In this document: piece after piece, positions 6,500-12,034 of the stretch
Layout: each line of letters begins with the position of its first letter
How positions within the stretch are numbered: position 1 is the stretch's first letter
Source of the DNA: Colimorpha sp045597845
GTDB taxonomy: Bacteria > Bacteroidota > Bacteroidia > Bacteroidales > P3
Assembly (NCBI GenBank): GCA_045597845.1
Contig: JAZLKZ010000056.1
Span: forward strand, 1 to 12,034
DNA length: 12,034 nucleotides
Direction: 5' to 3'
Program-made: the position numbers and the translations under genes
The notes under the pieces: generated by a model
What the model was told of the DNA's origin: nothing
Seen by the model: the letters and a program-made list of their open reading frames with translations, nothing else
Databases searched by the model: none

Positions 6500-8893
6500 T
6501 CATTCAATCACTTCCCAATGTCCGCCCTTATCCGGCCCAACACGACGGATAACGCCTTGTTCTTTCAGTATTTTGATATTCTTGTCAACTCCTCTTTTTG
6601 TCATGCCGAGATTGTCGGCGATTTCTGAAATCGTGATGCAGGGTGATACAGAAATGAGTTCTAAAATCTTCTGCGAACTTTTCAACGAACTTTTCAACGA
6701 ACTTTCTTGGCCCATCGTATCGAAATGACCCGAATTTCCTTCCGCCGTTCGCTGTAAAGTCATATTCATCTGTATTTCTTGTTCGACATTTTGGGTTCCG
6801 CTCAACTCTTCTGCTAACCTTAAAACATACGCAGATATATTTTCTTCAATCCCCAACCTCTCCTGAAGACTCTCGTTCTGCTTCTTGATGGCCGAATAAG
6901 TCCGGTCTCTCAACGCTCCAATCTCTCCCTCGTTCAGCCCCAAAAGATGCAGATGGCACAGAGTGAGATCACTCTGCTTCAAACCCGCACATCGGCTCCG
7001 CATCATATTGTCAAAACCCGAATAATGTCTCTCCACCGCTTCTTTGAGCTGAACGGAATCCTCTTCCTTAAGCCCAATGCCATGCTGGAACGAACTGTCA
7101 CGTGAGGTTATGCGTTTCCCATCAACCAAGTCCAGGATACGTCGGCATATAGCTTCATTCCGAAAAGCCGTGCGATGCTTTGCCGCTTCTTGACGCTGCT
7201 GATCCAAAGCCTTATTCAACGTATTGATTTGGGTCTCGCGTTGCTGTAGGTTCTGCCGCAGTGCTTCCTGTTCCTTCTCGTAGGCCAAGCGTTCCGCCTC
7301 CAATTCCGCTTCATGTCGTTGCCTAATCTGCTCTATCTCTTTTTCCCTGTGGTCTTTCTGCAAACTCAGTTCCTCTTCATACCGCTTTTCCATCTCTGCC
7401 ACCTTCTGCCTATGCTTCCTTTCAGCCTCCTCTAACCTTTGCTTGGTTTCGGCTTGCAGCCGCCTCAATTCCTCCTCATGCGCCTGCTCCGTCTCGCCAA
7501 GCACCCTGTCAGCATCTTCTTGTTGTTGCAGCAGCAATTTCCTGCTCCTTCGCTTCGCCATAACGATGATTGCCAAGGCTATCAGAAGGGCTATGGGCAC
7601 GATGATGCCAATGGTTTTTCTGATGGACTTCTCTCGTTCCTTTTCGGCCTCCTTCTCTTGCTTTTTCTCGGTATAAGCCTTAAACATGTTTTCAAGTTGC
7701 GAGGTCAATGCCTTGCTTTCACCCTCCGATTCCCTATGGTTAGTCATATAACGCATAAACTCATTTGACTTTTCTCTGTCGCCAAGACTATCATAAACAA
7801 CACGAATGCCTTCCGCTGCTCTAATTTTAGAAGCTGCATCTGTCTCATCTTTATAAGCAAATTCAAAATATCGGAGTGCCGAATCGTAAATGCCCTCCTC
7901 TAAATAAACCGATCCTATGACTAAAAATCTGGCGACTCTCTCTCTTTCATCTTTTATTGAAACAAGGCTTTGTTTCATTGTATTCAGTAATTGTTCCACT
8001 CCCAAACCTAACTGATAGTCGCAAAGTGCTTTCATGGAAACTGCATCCCTATAAACAGGACTATTAGTATCGGACATTTCTTCTATTGCCATTTCATAAT
8101 AACACCTTGCAATGTCTATTTCTCCTTTTTTGTCGTATTGTTTCCCGATTTGACAATATGTATTGGAAATTTCGTTGGATAAAGAAGGAACTTTTCGACA
8201 ATATGTCAAAGCATTTTCACCACAAGCAAGAGCAGGATCCATCATAAATTGTTCTGAAAACAATTCCAAAAGCCTGTTGTATAAATAGAACATAAACGCT
8301 GCCTTCCGTCCAACCAACTCCTTCTCTTCAAACCGTCCTTCCATCACCTCCAATGCCTTCAGGTATTCAGCACAGGCCTCCACCACATCCCCCTGCTCAT
8401 ACAGCCCCGCACCATTAATATAATGTGCACGGGCATCCAGAAACGCATCGCGTTCCTGTGAAGACGCACCTCTTTGTGGGGACGCACCGCGTGCGTCCGC
8501 TCCATCCGTCCCCACAATCGAATCGAAATACCCAACCGCCTGCATCAATTCGGCGCGGTTACTCTGTGCATAATAATTCTTATATAGCAGCTCCGAAATC
8601 AGCACCTGGCAGTAATGCCCCTCAAACACATCGAGGCTATCAGCTTCAGGGCTGCCAGCAAAACCCTGCATCACCATCAAGGCACTATCCGGCCGCCGCC
8701 ACATCAGGCTGTCAATGGCCTGTAAAGACGCAAGATTTTGCGTCTCCCGCACCCCATCGTTGGGTAGAGACGTGCCATGGTGCGTCTCCTGAATCGCGTC
8801 ATCAGACAGAGACGCACCATGACGCGTTTCTGCGGAAGGGGTACACGCAGTCATCACAACCACCAAAAACAATATGAGCCATCTAAATTTCAT
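6500..8893 (-). CDS. Membrane-spanning TPR regulator with coiled coil, LuxR-like HTH and extra C-terminal winged helix
   Basis: 797 residues from the chosen ATG at 8893 (MKFRWLILFLVVVMTAC, a lipobox with Cys17). An in-frame ATG eight codons earlier (8917) only adds a hydrophobic extension. Numbered from 8917, the order is: lipobox Cys25; repeat linker 30-65; helical TPR-like region about 70-410 (for example SNTYCQIGKQYDKKGEIDIA); membrane helix about 435-453 followed by RRSRK; long coiled coil about 455-582; LuxR-like HTH about 648-690; Ser/Leu/Lys repeat linker 740-748; winged helix about 749-805 (ITISEIADNLGMTKRGVDKN). This topology places TPRs in the periplasm and DNA-binding domains in the cytoplasm, as in the known Bacteroidota TPR-TM-HTH one-component regulators. 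The second DNA-binding domain is unusual for that type. The likely target is the downstream surface operon. Palindromic repeats interrupt the coding sequence twice without breaking frame. Confidence 0.88.
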   Translation of the reverse strand: MKFRWLILFLVVVMTACTPSAETRHGASLSDDAIQETHHGTSLPNDGVRETQNLASLQAIDSLMWRRPDSALMVMQGFAGSPEADSLDVFEGHYCQVLISELLYKNYYAQSNRAELMQAVGYFDSIVGTDGADARGASPQRGASSQERDAFLDARAHYINGAGLYEQGDVVEACAEYLKALEVMEGRFEEKELVGRKAAFMFYLYNRLLELFSEQFMMDPALACGENALTYCRKVPSLSNEISNTYCQIGKQYDKKGEIDIARCYYEMAIEEMSDTNSPVYRDAVSMKALCDYQLGLGVEQLLNTMKQSLVSIKDERERVARFLVIGSVYLEEGIYDSALRYFEFAYKDETDAASKIRAAEGIRVVYDSLGDREKSNEFMRYMTNHRESEGESKALTSQLENMFKAYTEKKQEKEAEKEREKSIRKTIGIIVPIALLIALAIIVMAKRRSRKLLLQQQEDADRVLGETEQAHEEELRRLQAETKQRLEEAERKHRQKVAEMEKRYEEELSLQKDHREKEIEQIRQRHEAELEAERLAYEKEQEALRQNLQQRETQINTLNKALDQQRQEAAKHRTAFRNEAICRRILDLVDGKRITSRDSSFQHGIGLKEEDSVQLKEAVERHYSGFDNMMRSRCAGLKQSDLTLCHLHLLGLNEGEIGALRDRTYSAIKKQNESLQERLGIEENISAYVLRLAEELSGTQNVEQEIQMNMTLQRTAEGNSGHFDTMGQESSLKSSLKSSQKILELISVSPCITISEIADNLGMTKRGVDKNIKILKEQGVIRRVGPDKGGHWEVIE
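6668..6703 (-). repeat. Three 12-bp in-frame repeats encoding S-S-L-K linker
   Basis: Two exact copies of AGTTCGTTGAAA (minus strand) and one diverged copy (AGTTCGCAGAAG) encode SSLK-SSLK-SSQK, immediately before the C-terminal winged helix of the TPR regulator. Copy-number change would lengthen the linker without a frameshift. Confidence 0.85.
8474..8517. repeat. 44-bp nested palindrome inside the TPR regulator gene
   Basis: Outer arms TTGTGGGGACG (8474-8484) and CGTCCCCACAA (8507-8517) are perfect inverted repeats of 11 bp. Inside, GGACGCAC-CGC-GTGCGTCC (8480-8498) forms a second, competing hairpin. The element encodes Gly/Ala/Asp-rich residues about 134-148 between helical segments, which suggests a mobile palindromic element tolerated in a loop. 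Confidence 0.75.
8726..8830. repeat. Three 42-bp tandem units, each with a GAGACGC palindrome, in the TPR regulator N-terminus
   Basis: The centres of three palindromes are exactly 42 bp apart: AGACGCAA-GATT-TTGCGTCT (8726-8745), a 22-bp near-palindrome with CCATGG core at 8767-8788, and its partner at 8809-8830. On the protein they give ETRHGASL, ETHHGTSL and ETQNLASL every 14 residues (30-37, 44-51, 58-65) in the linker just after the lipidated Cys. Confidence 0.85.
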
Positions 8894-8939
8894 CGTCGCA
8901 AAAATTATCAAAAACAATCAAAACCCCATCTCTCACCAC

Positions 8940-9004
8940 GGTTGCTGAGCCTCGGTTCCTGAGCTTCGGTCTCAGAGCCTCGGTTGCTGAGCCTGTCGAA
9001 GCAT
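8940..9004. repeat. Four tandem 14-bp GGTTGCTGAGCCTC units ending TCGAAGC
   Basis: Units at 8940-8953, 8954-8967, 8968-8981 and 8982-8995 differ by a few bases (GGTTGCTGAGCCTC, GGTTCCTGAGCTTC, GGTCTCAGAGCCTC, GGTTGCTGAGCCTG), then TCGAAGCATC. This resembles the GGTTGCTGAGCCTGTCGAAGC interspersed repeat common in Bacteroidota intergenic DNA. A related copy sits inside the gene at 416-1939. Confidence 0.8.
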
Positions 9005-9024
9005 CACCCACAACCCATAACCCG

Positions 9025-9235
9025 CCACCTTTCAACTTTTCACTCTCAACTTTTCACTCTCAACTCTCAACTTTTCACTCTCAACTCTCCACTTTCCACT
9101 CTCCACTCTCCACTCTCCACTCTCCACTTTCCACTCTCCACTCTCCACTTTCCACTCTCCACTCTCCACTTTCCACTCTCCACTTTCAACTTTCACCCAT
9201 CACCTTTCCTCACTTTCCTCACTTTCCTCAACACC
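9025..9235. repeat. G-free 7-bp tandem repeat tract (CACTYTC / TCAACTY)
   Basis: The plus strand contains no G for 211 nt. The core (about 9090-9185) is a 7-bp tandem of CACTCTC and CACTTTC. The left edge uses related TCAACTT/TCAACTC heptamers, and the right edge (about 9202-9231) changes to a 9-bp unit, TTTCCTCAC. The period is not a multiple of three and no gene is encoded. Confidence 0.9.
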
Positions 9236-9277
9236 GCAAAAATACGCTATTTTCCCATATTTTCACACAAAAAACCC

Positions 9278-9285
9278 TATATTTG
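9278..9285 (+). promoter_or_regulatory. -7 box of the WYL regulator gene
   Basis: TATATTTG is a perfect TAnnTTTG. No TTTG is present at the expected -33 distance, so the call rests on the -7 box. It implies a leader of about 105 nt and lies about 45 nt downstream of the heptamer tract. Confidence 0.4.
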
Positions 9286-9396
9286 AAGCAGCAAAACACA
9301 TTTTTTCGGCAAAACAAAACTTAGAAAACACTGAATTTCAGCAAACAATAATTATTTCCGTAACAATATGCCGTCACAATTTAAAACTCAACAATA

Positions 9397-10350
9397 ATGG
9401 ACGAAAACAGCAAAAAAGCCACCCAAAACCAGCAAAATGCCGCTCAAAAACAAGAAAACGAAACACAAAAAACCGAAAGGCTTTTGAAACTACACCACAT
9501 TCTAAGCAACCCAAACACATACACCCTTGACGAGCTTGCTGATGCCATCGGCATCGAGCGGCGTAGCATCTACCGCTACTTCACCAACCTCCGCAACGCA
9601 GGCTTTGAAATCGTCAAACAGGATGGCTTTTTCCGCATAAAAAACGACCAGGATGCCAATACTCCGCTACAGCTTACCATCACCCCTCAGGAAAACTTAA
9701 TCCTCACTTACCTCGTCCAATCCCTAAGCAACACCAACCCACTCAAACAAACCCTGCTGAAAAAACTCGTCACCAAATCCACCATTCCACAAGCCGAGTG
9801 CTCATCCGACCCACAGACAACCAGCAATGTCGAAGCCATCACACGCGCCATCAAGTCCCACAGGCAAGCCACCCTCGTCGGCTACGCCTCCGCCAACTCC
9901 GACACCATCCGCAACCCTCTCGTCGAGCCGTTTGCTTTCACCCCAAACTATGTTGATGTTTGGTGCTACGATGTCGTGGCACAAGCCAACAAACTCTTTA
10001 AAATCCAACGCATCCAGTCCGTCATGGTCTCGTCTGAGCCTTGGCATTTCGGCAACAGCCACCGCCGTGGCTTTGTCGATGTCTTCCGTATGCACGGCTT
10101 CGCCGAACATCCTATCCGCCTCCGTTTAGGCATCCTTGCCCACAACCTCCTGCTGGAGGAATACCCTTTGGCCGAAAGCCATGTCTTCATCGATGATGAT
10201 GATCATTGGCTTCTCGACACCGCCGTCGCCGACTTCCGCGGCGTCGCGCGTTTCGTCATCGGCCTCGCCGACGACATCCAAATCATCGAATCCCAAGAAC
10301 TCATCCAATACATCAAAGACTACTCTTCCCAATACCTCAAAACCCTGTAA
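9397..10350 (+). CDS. HTH-WYL domain transcriptional regulator
   Basis: 317 residues. A polar N-terminal leader rich in Gln, Asn and Lys (1-25) is followed by an HTH_11-type winged helix at about 26-82 (TYTLDELADAIGIERRSIYR is the recognition region). A WYL domain spans about 144-212, with VDVWCYDVVAQANKLFKIQR standing where the family has the W-Y-L strand; here it reads W-C-Y. The C-terminal extension at about 235-310 (PIRLRLGILAHNLL to VIGLADDIQIIES) is WCX-like. Such proteins bind DNA through the HTH and are thought to sense a ligand, often nucleic acid or nucleotide, through WYL; several control phage-defence loci, although no defence gene is visible here. The start is the first ATG after the AT-rich leader. 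It is followed in the same direction by the AlbA_2 protein gene after 108 nt. Confidence 0.88.
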   Translation: MDENSKKATQNQQNAAQKQENETQKTERLLKLHHILSNPNTYTLDELADAIGIERRSIYRYFTNLRNAGFEIVKQDGFFRIKNDQDANTPLQLTITPQENLILTYLVQSLSNTNPLKQTLLKKLVTKSTIPQAECSSDPQTTSNVEAITRAIKSHRQATLVGYASANSDTIRNPLVEPFAFTPNYVDVWCYDVVAQANKLFKIQRIQSVMVSSEPWHFGNSHRRGFVDVFRMHGFAEHPIRLRLGILAHNLLLEEYPLAESHVFIDDDDHWLLDTAVADFRGVARFVIGLADDIQIIESQELIQYIKDYSSQYLKTL

Positions 10351-10373
10351 CCCATTCACCCATCACACACCCC

Positions 10374-10412
10374 TTCGTTAGCACGAAATCCCGAAATCCC
10401 GTTAGCACAAAT
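10374..10412. promoter_or_regulatory. Candidate operator upstream of the AlbA_2 gene
   Basis: A dyad, TTCGT-TAGC-ACGAA (10374-10387), overlaps the first of two direct repeats of CGTTAGCAC(G/A)AAAT type (10376 and 10400, 24 bp apart). Between them is a tandem GAAATCCC-GAAATCCC (10385-10400). The array ends 11 nt before the -7 box, where a regulator could act. Autoregulation or control by the WYL protein is conjecture. Confidence 0.35.
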
Positions 10413-10423
10413 AAAACTTTCGC

Positions 10424-10431
10424 TATCTTTG
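10424..10431 (+). promoter_or_regulatory. -7 box of the AlbA_2 gene
   Basis: TATCTTTG is a perfect TAnnTTTG, 27 nt before the ATG at 10459. The -33 region reads CGTTAG and is a poor match to TTTG, which would fit a regulated promoter. It suggests the gene is not simply co-transcribed with the WYL regulator. Confidence 0.5.
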
Positions 10432-10458
10432 CGCCTTGAAAACATCTCGATATAGAAT

Positions 10459-11946
10459 ATGACCATTGATTTCATCAAAGAACTTATCTCAAAAGGCGAG
10501 ACCCGAACTCTTGAACTAAAGAAAACATCTGGCGAGCTAAAAGACGGTTTGCACTCTCTATGCGCCTTCCTTAACACCGATGGCGGCATATTGATTTTTG
10601 GTGTCGCACCTAATTCATTGAAAATTGAAGGACAAATCGTGAGCGACAAAACCCGTCAAGAGATAGCCATTGAGATGAGAAAGATAGAACCTTTCGTCAA
10701 CATTCCAGTCGAATATATAGATGTGCCTGATGGAAAAGGAAAGCAACTGATTGTCATTGAAGCCGATAAGCACTTGTATTCCGAAGCACCGTATGTTTTC
10801 GACGGCAGACCTTTCTACAAATCGGAAAGCACAACCATGCCCATGCCCCAAACCATGTATGAACAAATGCTTCGGCATCGTGATGCCGAAACCTTCCGTT
10901 GGGATTCGCTCGTCGCCGAAGACTTCTCCATAGCCGATTTGGACGAAAAACTTATCCGTAACGCCGTAAGAATGGGCATTGCAAACGGTCGCCTCTCCGG
11001 TTCTGCCGACAACGAACCTTTGGTATCATTGTTAGGCAAAATGAAACTGTTGAAAAGTGGCAAACCTACCAATGCCGCCGTTGTACTCTTTGCCAAAGAC
11101 ACCGACCAAATCCCGCAAATCGAACTTCGCATGGCCTGTTTCAAAGGCATTGACAAAAACATCTTCATCGACAATAAAAGTGAAACCGGAAACATCTTCC
11201 ACTTATTAGATGCAGGTATTGCCTTCTGTTTCAGGAACCTGAAACTTGGTGGAGAAATCATCGGGCTACAACGCGAGGAAAAGCTTGAGATACCAATTGA
11301 AGCGTTGCGCGAAGCATTGATTAATGCCCTTTGTCACCGTCAATATGAGCGCACCAATGGCTCGGTTAGCTTGGCCATTTACGATGACAGGCTTGAAATC
11401 GTCAACCCAGGCAAGTTCCCTCCAGAGATTTCCCCAGAGAACATCAAACAGCCTCACGAGTCATACCCATACAATAAGAAGTTGGCACAGCTGCTTTATC
11501 TCTGCAACTATCTTGAAAAATGGGGTTCGGGAGCGCAACGCATAATTGATTTGTGCAACAACCAAGGCATTCCAGAACCTAAATGGATAGCAAAAAATGG
11601 CACAATAACTATTGTCTTCCAGCGCTCCAAAGAGACACAAGCGGAGATTAGCACCTGTGCCGTCGATAAACAAGCGGTAATTGATATGATTGGCGGTAAA
11701 TTGGCGGTAACTGGCGGTAAATTGGCGGTAACTGACGGTAAATTGGCGGTAACTGGCGGCACCATTGTAAAACTGGCAGAAGTATATTTGTTCATCAAAG
11801 ACAATCCGAACTGCAATTCCGAAAAAATAGCTGCCATGTTAAGCAGAAGCAAATCAACTGCCAAAAATTACCTGCACATCCTTACAGAACTTGAAATGAT
11901 AAAGCCACAAGGCACATTCAAGGACCGCACCTATACAATCATTTAA
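10459..11946 (+). CDS. AlbA_2 (Schlafen-type) / GHKL ATPase-like putative transcriptional regulator with C-terminal winged helix
   Basis: 495 residues. An AlbA_2 domain lies at about 12-128 (ETRTLELKKTSGELKDGLHS, then FLNTDGGILIFGV). A linker to about 270 is followed by an HATPase_c_4-like region at about 278-390, with an N-box-like EALREALINALCHRQY (281-296), DDRLEIVNPGKFP and WGSGAQRII (355-363). Proteins of this layout are usually annotated as ATP-binding proteins, putative DNA-binding regulators or RecG-like, although they lack helicase motifs. The tail is a winged helix at about 435-495 (NSEKIAAMLSRSKSTAKNYL). Three GGKLAVT repeats (412-432) form the hinge before it. The length is typical of the family. 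It is preceded by its own -7 box and a repeat-rich operator candidate. The role is unproven; regulation or a toxin-antitoxin/defence link has been suggested for relatives. Confidence 0.88.
   Translation: MTIDFIKELISKGETRTLELKKTSGELKDGLHSLCAFLNTDGGILIFGVAPNSLKIEGQIVSDKTRQEIAIEMRKIEPFVNIPVEYIDVPDGKGKQLIVIEADKHLYSEAPYVFDGRPFYKSESTTMPMPQTMYEQMLRHRDAETFRWDSLVAEDFSIADLDEKLIRNAVRMGIANGRLSGSADNEPLVSLLGKMKLLKSGKPTNAAVVLFAKDTDQIPQIELRMACFKGIDKNIFIDNKSETGNIFHLLDAGIAFCFRNLKLGGEIIGLQREEKLEIPIEALREALINALCHRQYERTNGSVSLAIYDDRLEIVNPGKFPPEISPENIKQPHESYPYNKKLAQLLYLCNYLEKWGSGAQRIIDLCNNQGIPEPKWIAKNGTITIVFQRSKETQAEISTCAVDKQAVIDMIGGKLAVTGGKLAVTDGKLAVTGGTIVKLAEVYLFIKDNPNCNSEKIAAMLSRSKSTAKNYLHILTELEMIKPQGTFKDRTYTII
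11692..11754 (+). repeat. Three 21-bp in-frame tandem repeats encoding GGKLAVT
   Basis: Units at 11692-11712, 11713-11733 and 11734-11754 are nearly identical (the third has GAC for GGC). Each itself contains two GGCGGTAA half-units. They encode GGKLAVT-GGKLAVT-DGKLAVT between the ATPase-like domain and the winged helix, so copy-number change would alter hinge length in steps of seven residues. Confidence 0.92.
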
Positions 11947-12034
11947 GACTATTCGGGGTTGGAGGCTATACCATCCAAATAATCATTTCATTTATCATTT
12001 GGGCGCATCCCGCCGCCAGCCACTTCTACCATTC
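11947..12034. other. Right-edge intergenic stretch
   Basis: 88 nt after the AlbA_2 gene. I see no convincing terminator and no gene start. The last 35 nt turn abruptly GC-rich (GGGCGCATCCCGCCGCCAG), which may be the edge of another repeat or of a gene beyond the window. Confidence 0.4.

Larger units (their letters stand above)
8894..9396. other. 503-nt gene-free divergent region made largely of repeats
   Basis: It separates the minus-strand TPR regulator from the plus-strand WYL regulator. In order it holds a short AT-rich leader of the TPR gene, four 14-bp units of an interspersed repeat (8940-9004), a G-free heptamer tract (9025-9235), and about 160 nt of AT-rich DNA with a TAnnTTTG box for the WYL gene. 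Reading frames here are only translations of the repeats. On the minus strand a near-consensus TAATTTTTG lies 5 nt before the ATG at 8893, too close for a normal leader, so the TPR gene's promoter is unresolved. Confidence 0.7.

Noticed and set aside
8425..8877. 150-codon plus-strand open frame opposite the TPR regulator
   Set aside because: It is antisense to the lipobox and TPR region; its His/Pro/Ser-rich translation reflects the palindromic repeats read on the other strand.
8726..9235. Possible CRISPR array or phage attachment site
   Set aside because: The repeats have no unique spacers of constant length, there are no cas or integrase genes, and units are contiguous (7, 14 or 42 bp).
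8984..9286. 100-codon plus-strand open frame beginning MLSLSKHH with STLHFPL repeats
   Set aside because: It is a translation of the 14-bp repeat end and the 7-bp tract; the seven-residue periodicity follows from a 7-bp repeat, and there is no domain or conserved start context.
9802..10190. Overlapping open frames on both strands within the WYL regulator
   Set aside because: They are shadow frames of a well-supported HTH-WYL gene with low-complexity or featureless translations.

Overview
The window looks like a chromosomal accessory segment of an uncultured, probably gut-associated member of the Bacteroidales. The grounds are type IX secretion (T9SS) sorting domains ending in GKWIKE, lipoproteins with a Bacteroidota-type surface-export signal (C-K-K-E-E), a DUF3244-like exported protein, a membrane-spanning TPR regulator, and TAnnTTTG -7 promoter boxes with little use of Shine-Dalgarno sites. 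No tRNA, rRNA, CRISPR array or transposase was seen.

Left part (1-6204, all minus strand): a probable operon read from right to left. It starts at a Bacteroidota-like promoter (about 6172-6204), runs through a small exported DUF3244-like protein, and then through two copies of one cassette. Each cassette is a surface-type lipoprotein of about 350 aa followed by a T9SS cargo protein of about 500 aa. A sixth secreted protein with an Asp-box motif runs off the left edge. The gaps are 4-38 nt, except for 119 nt between the cassettes. Every product is predicted to leave the cytoplasm, so the locus appears to build a cell-surface assembly of unknown function.

Middle (6205-9396): a large membrane regulator on the minus strand combines a lipoprotein signal, periplasmic TPRs, one membrane helix, a cytoplasmic coiled coil, a LuxR-like HTH and an additional C-terminal winged helix. 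It lies directly upstream of the secreted-protein operon. A dyad upstream of the operon promoter is a candidate binding site for it. The regulator gene carries in-frame repeat insertions: three 42-bp units with a palindrome each, one 44-bp nested palindrome, and 12-bp repeats in the linker before the winged helix. Upstream of it is a 503-nt gene-free region made of 14-bp interspersed-repeat units and a 211-nt G-free heptamer tract.

Right part (9397-12034, plus strand): an HTH-WYL regulator, then an AlbA_2/GHKL-type regulator, each behind its own TAnnTTTG box. The second protein has three 21-bp in-frame repeats just before its C-terminal winged helix.

The most striking theme is the invasion of coding sequence by short repeats without loss of frame, including one inside a T9SS secretion signal. 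The second theme is the duplicated lipoprotein/T9SS-cargo cassette beside a dedicated membrane regulator. All functional roles are inferred from sequence features read by eye; no database search was run.
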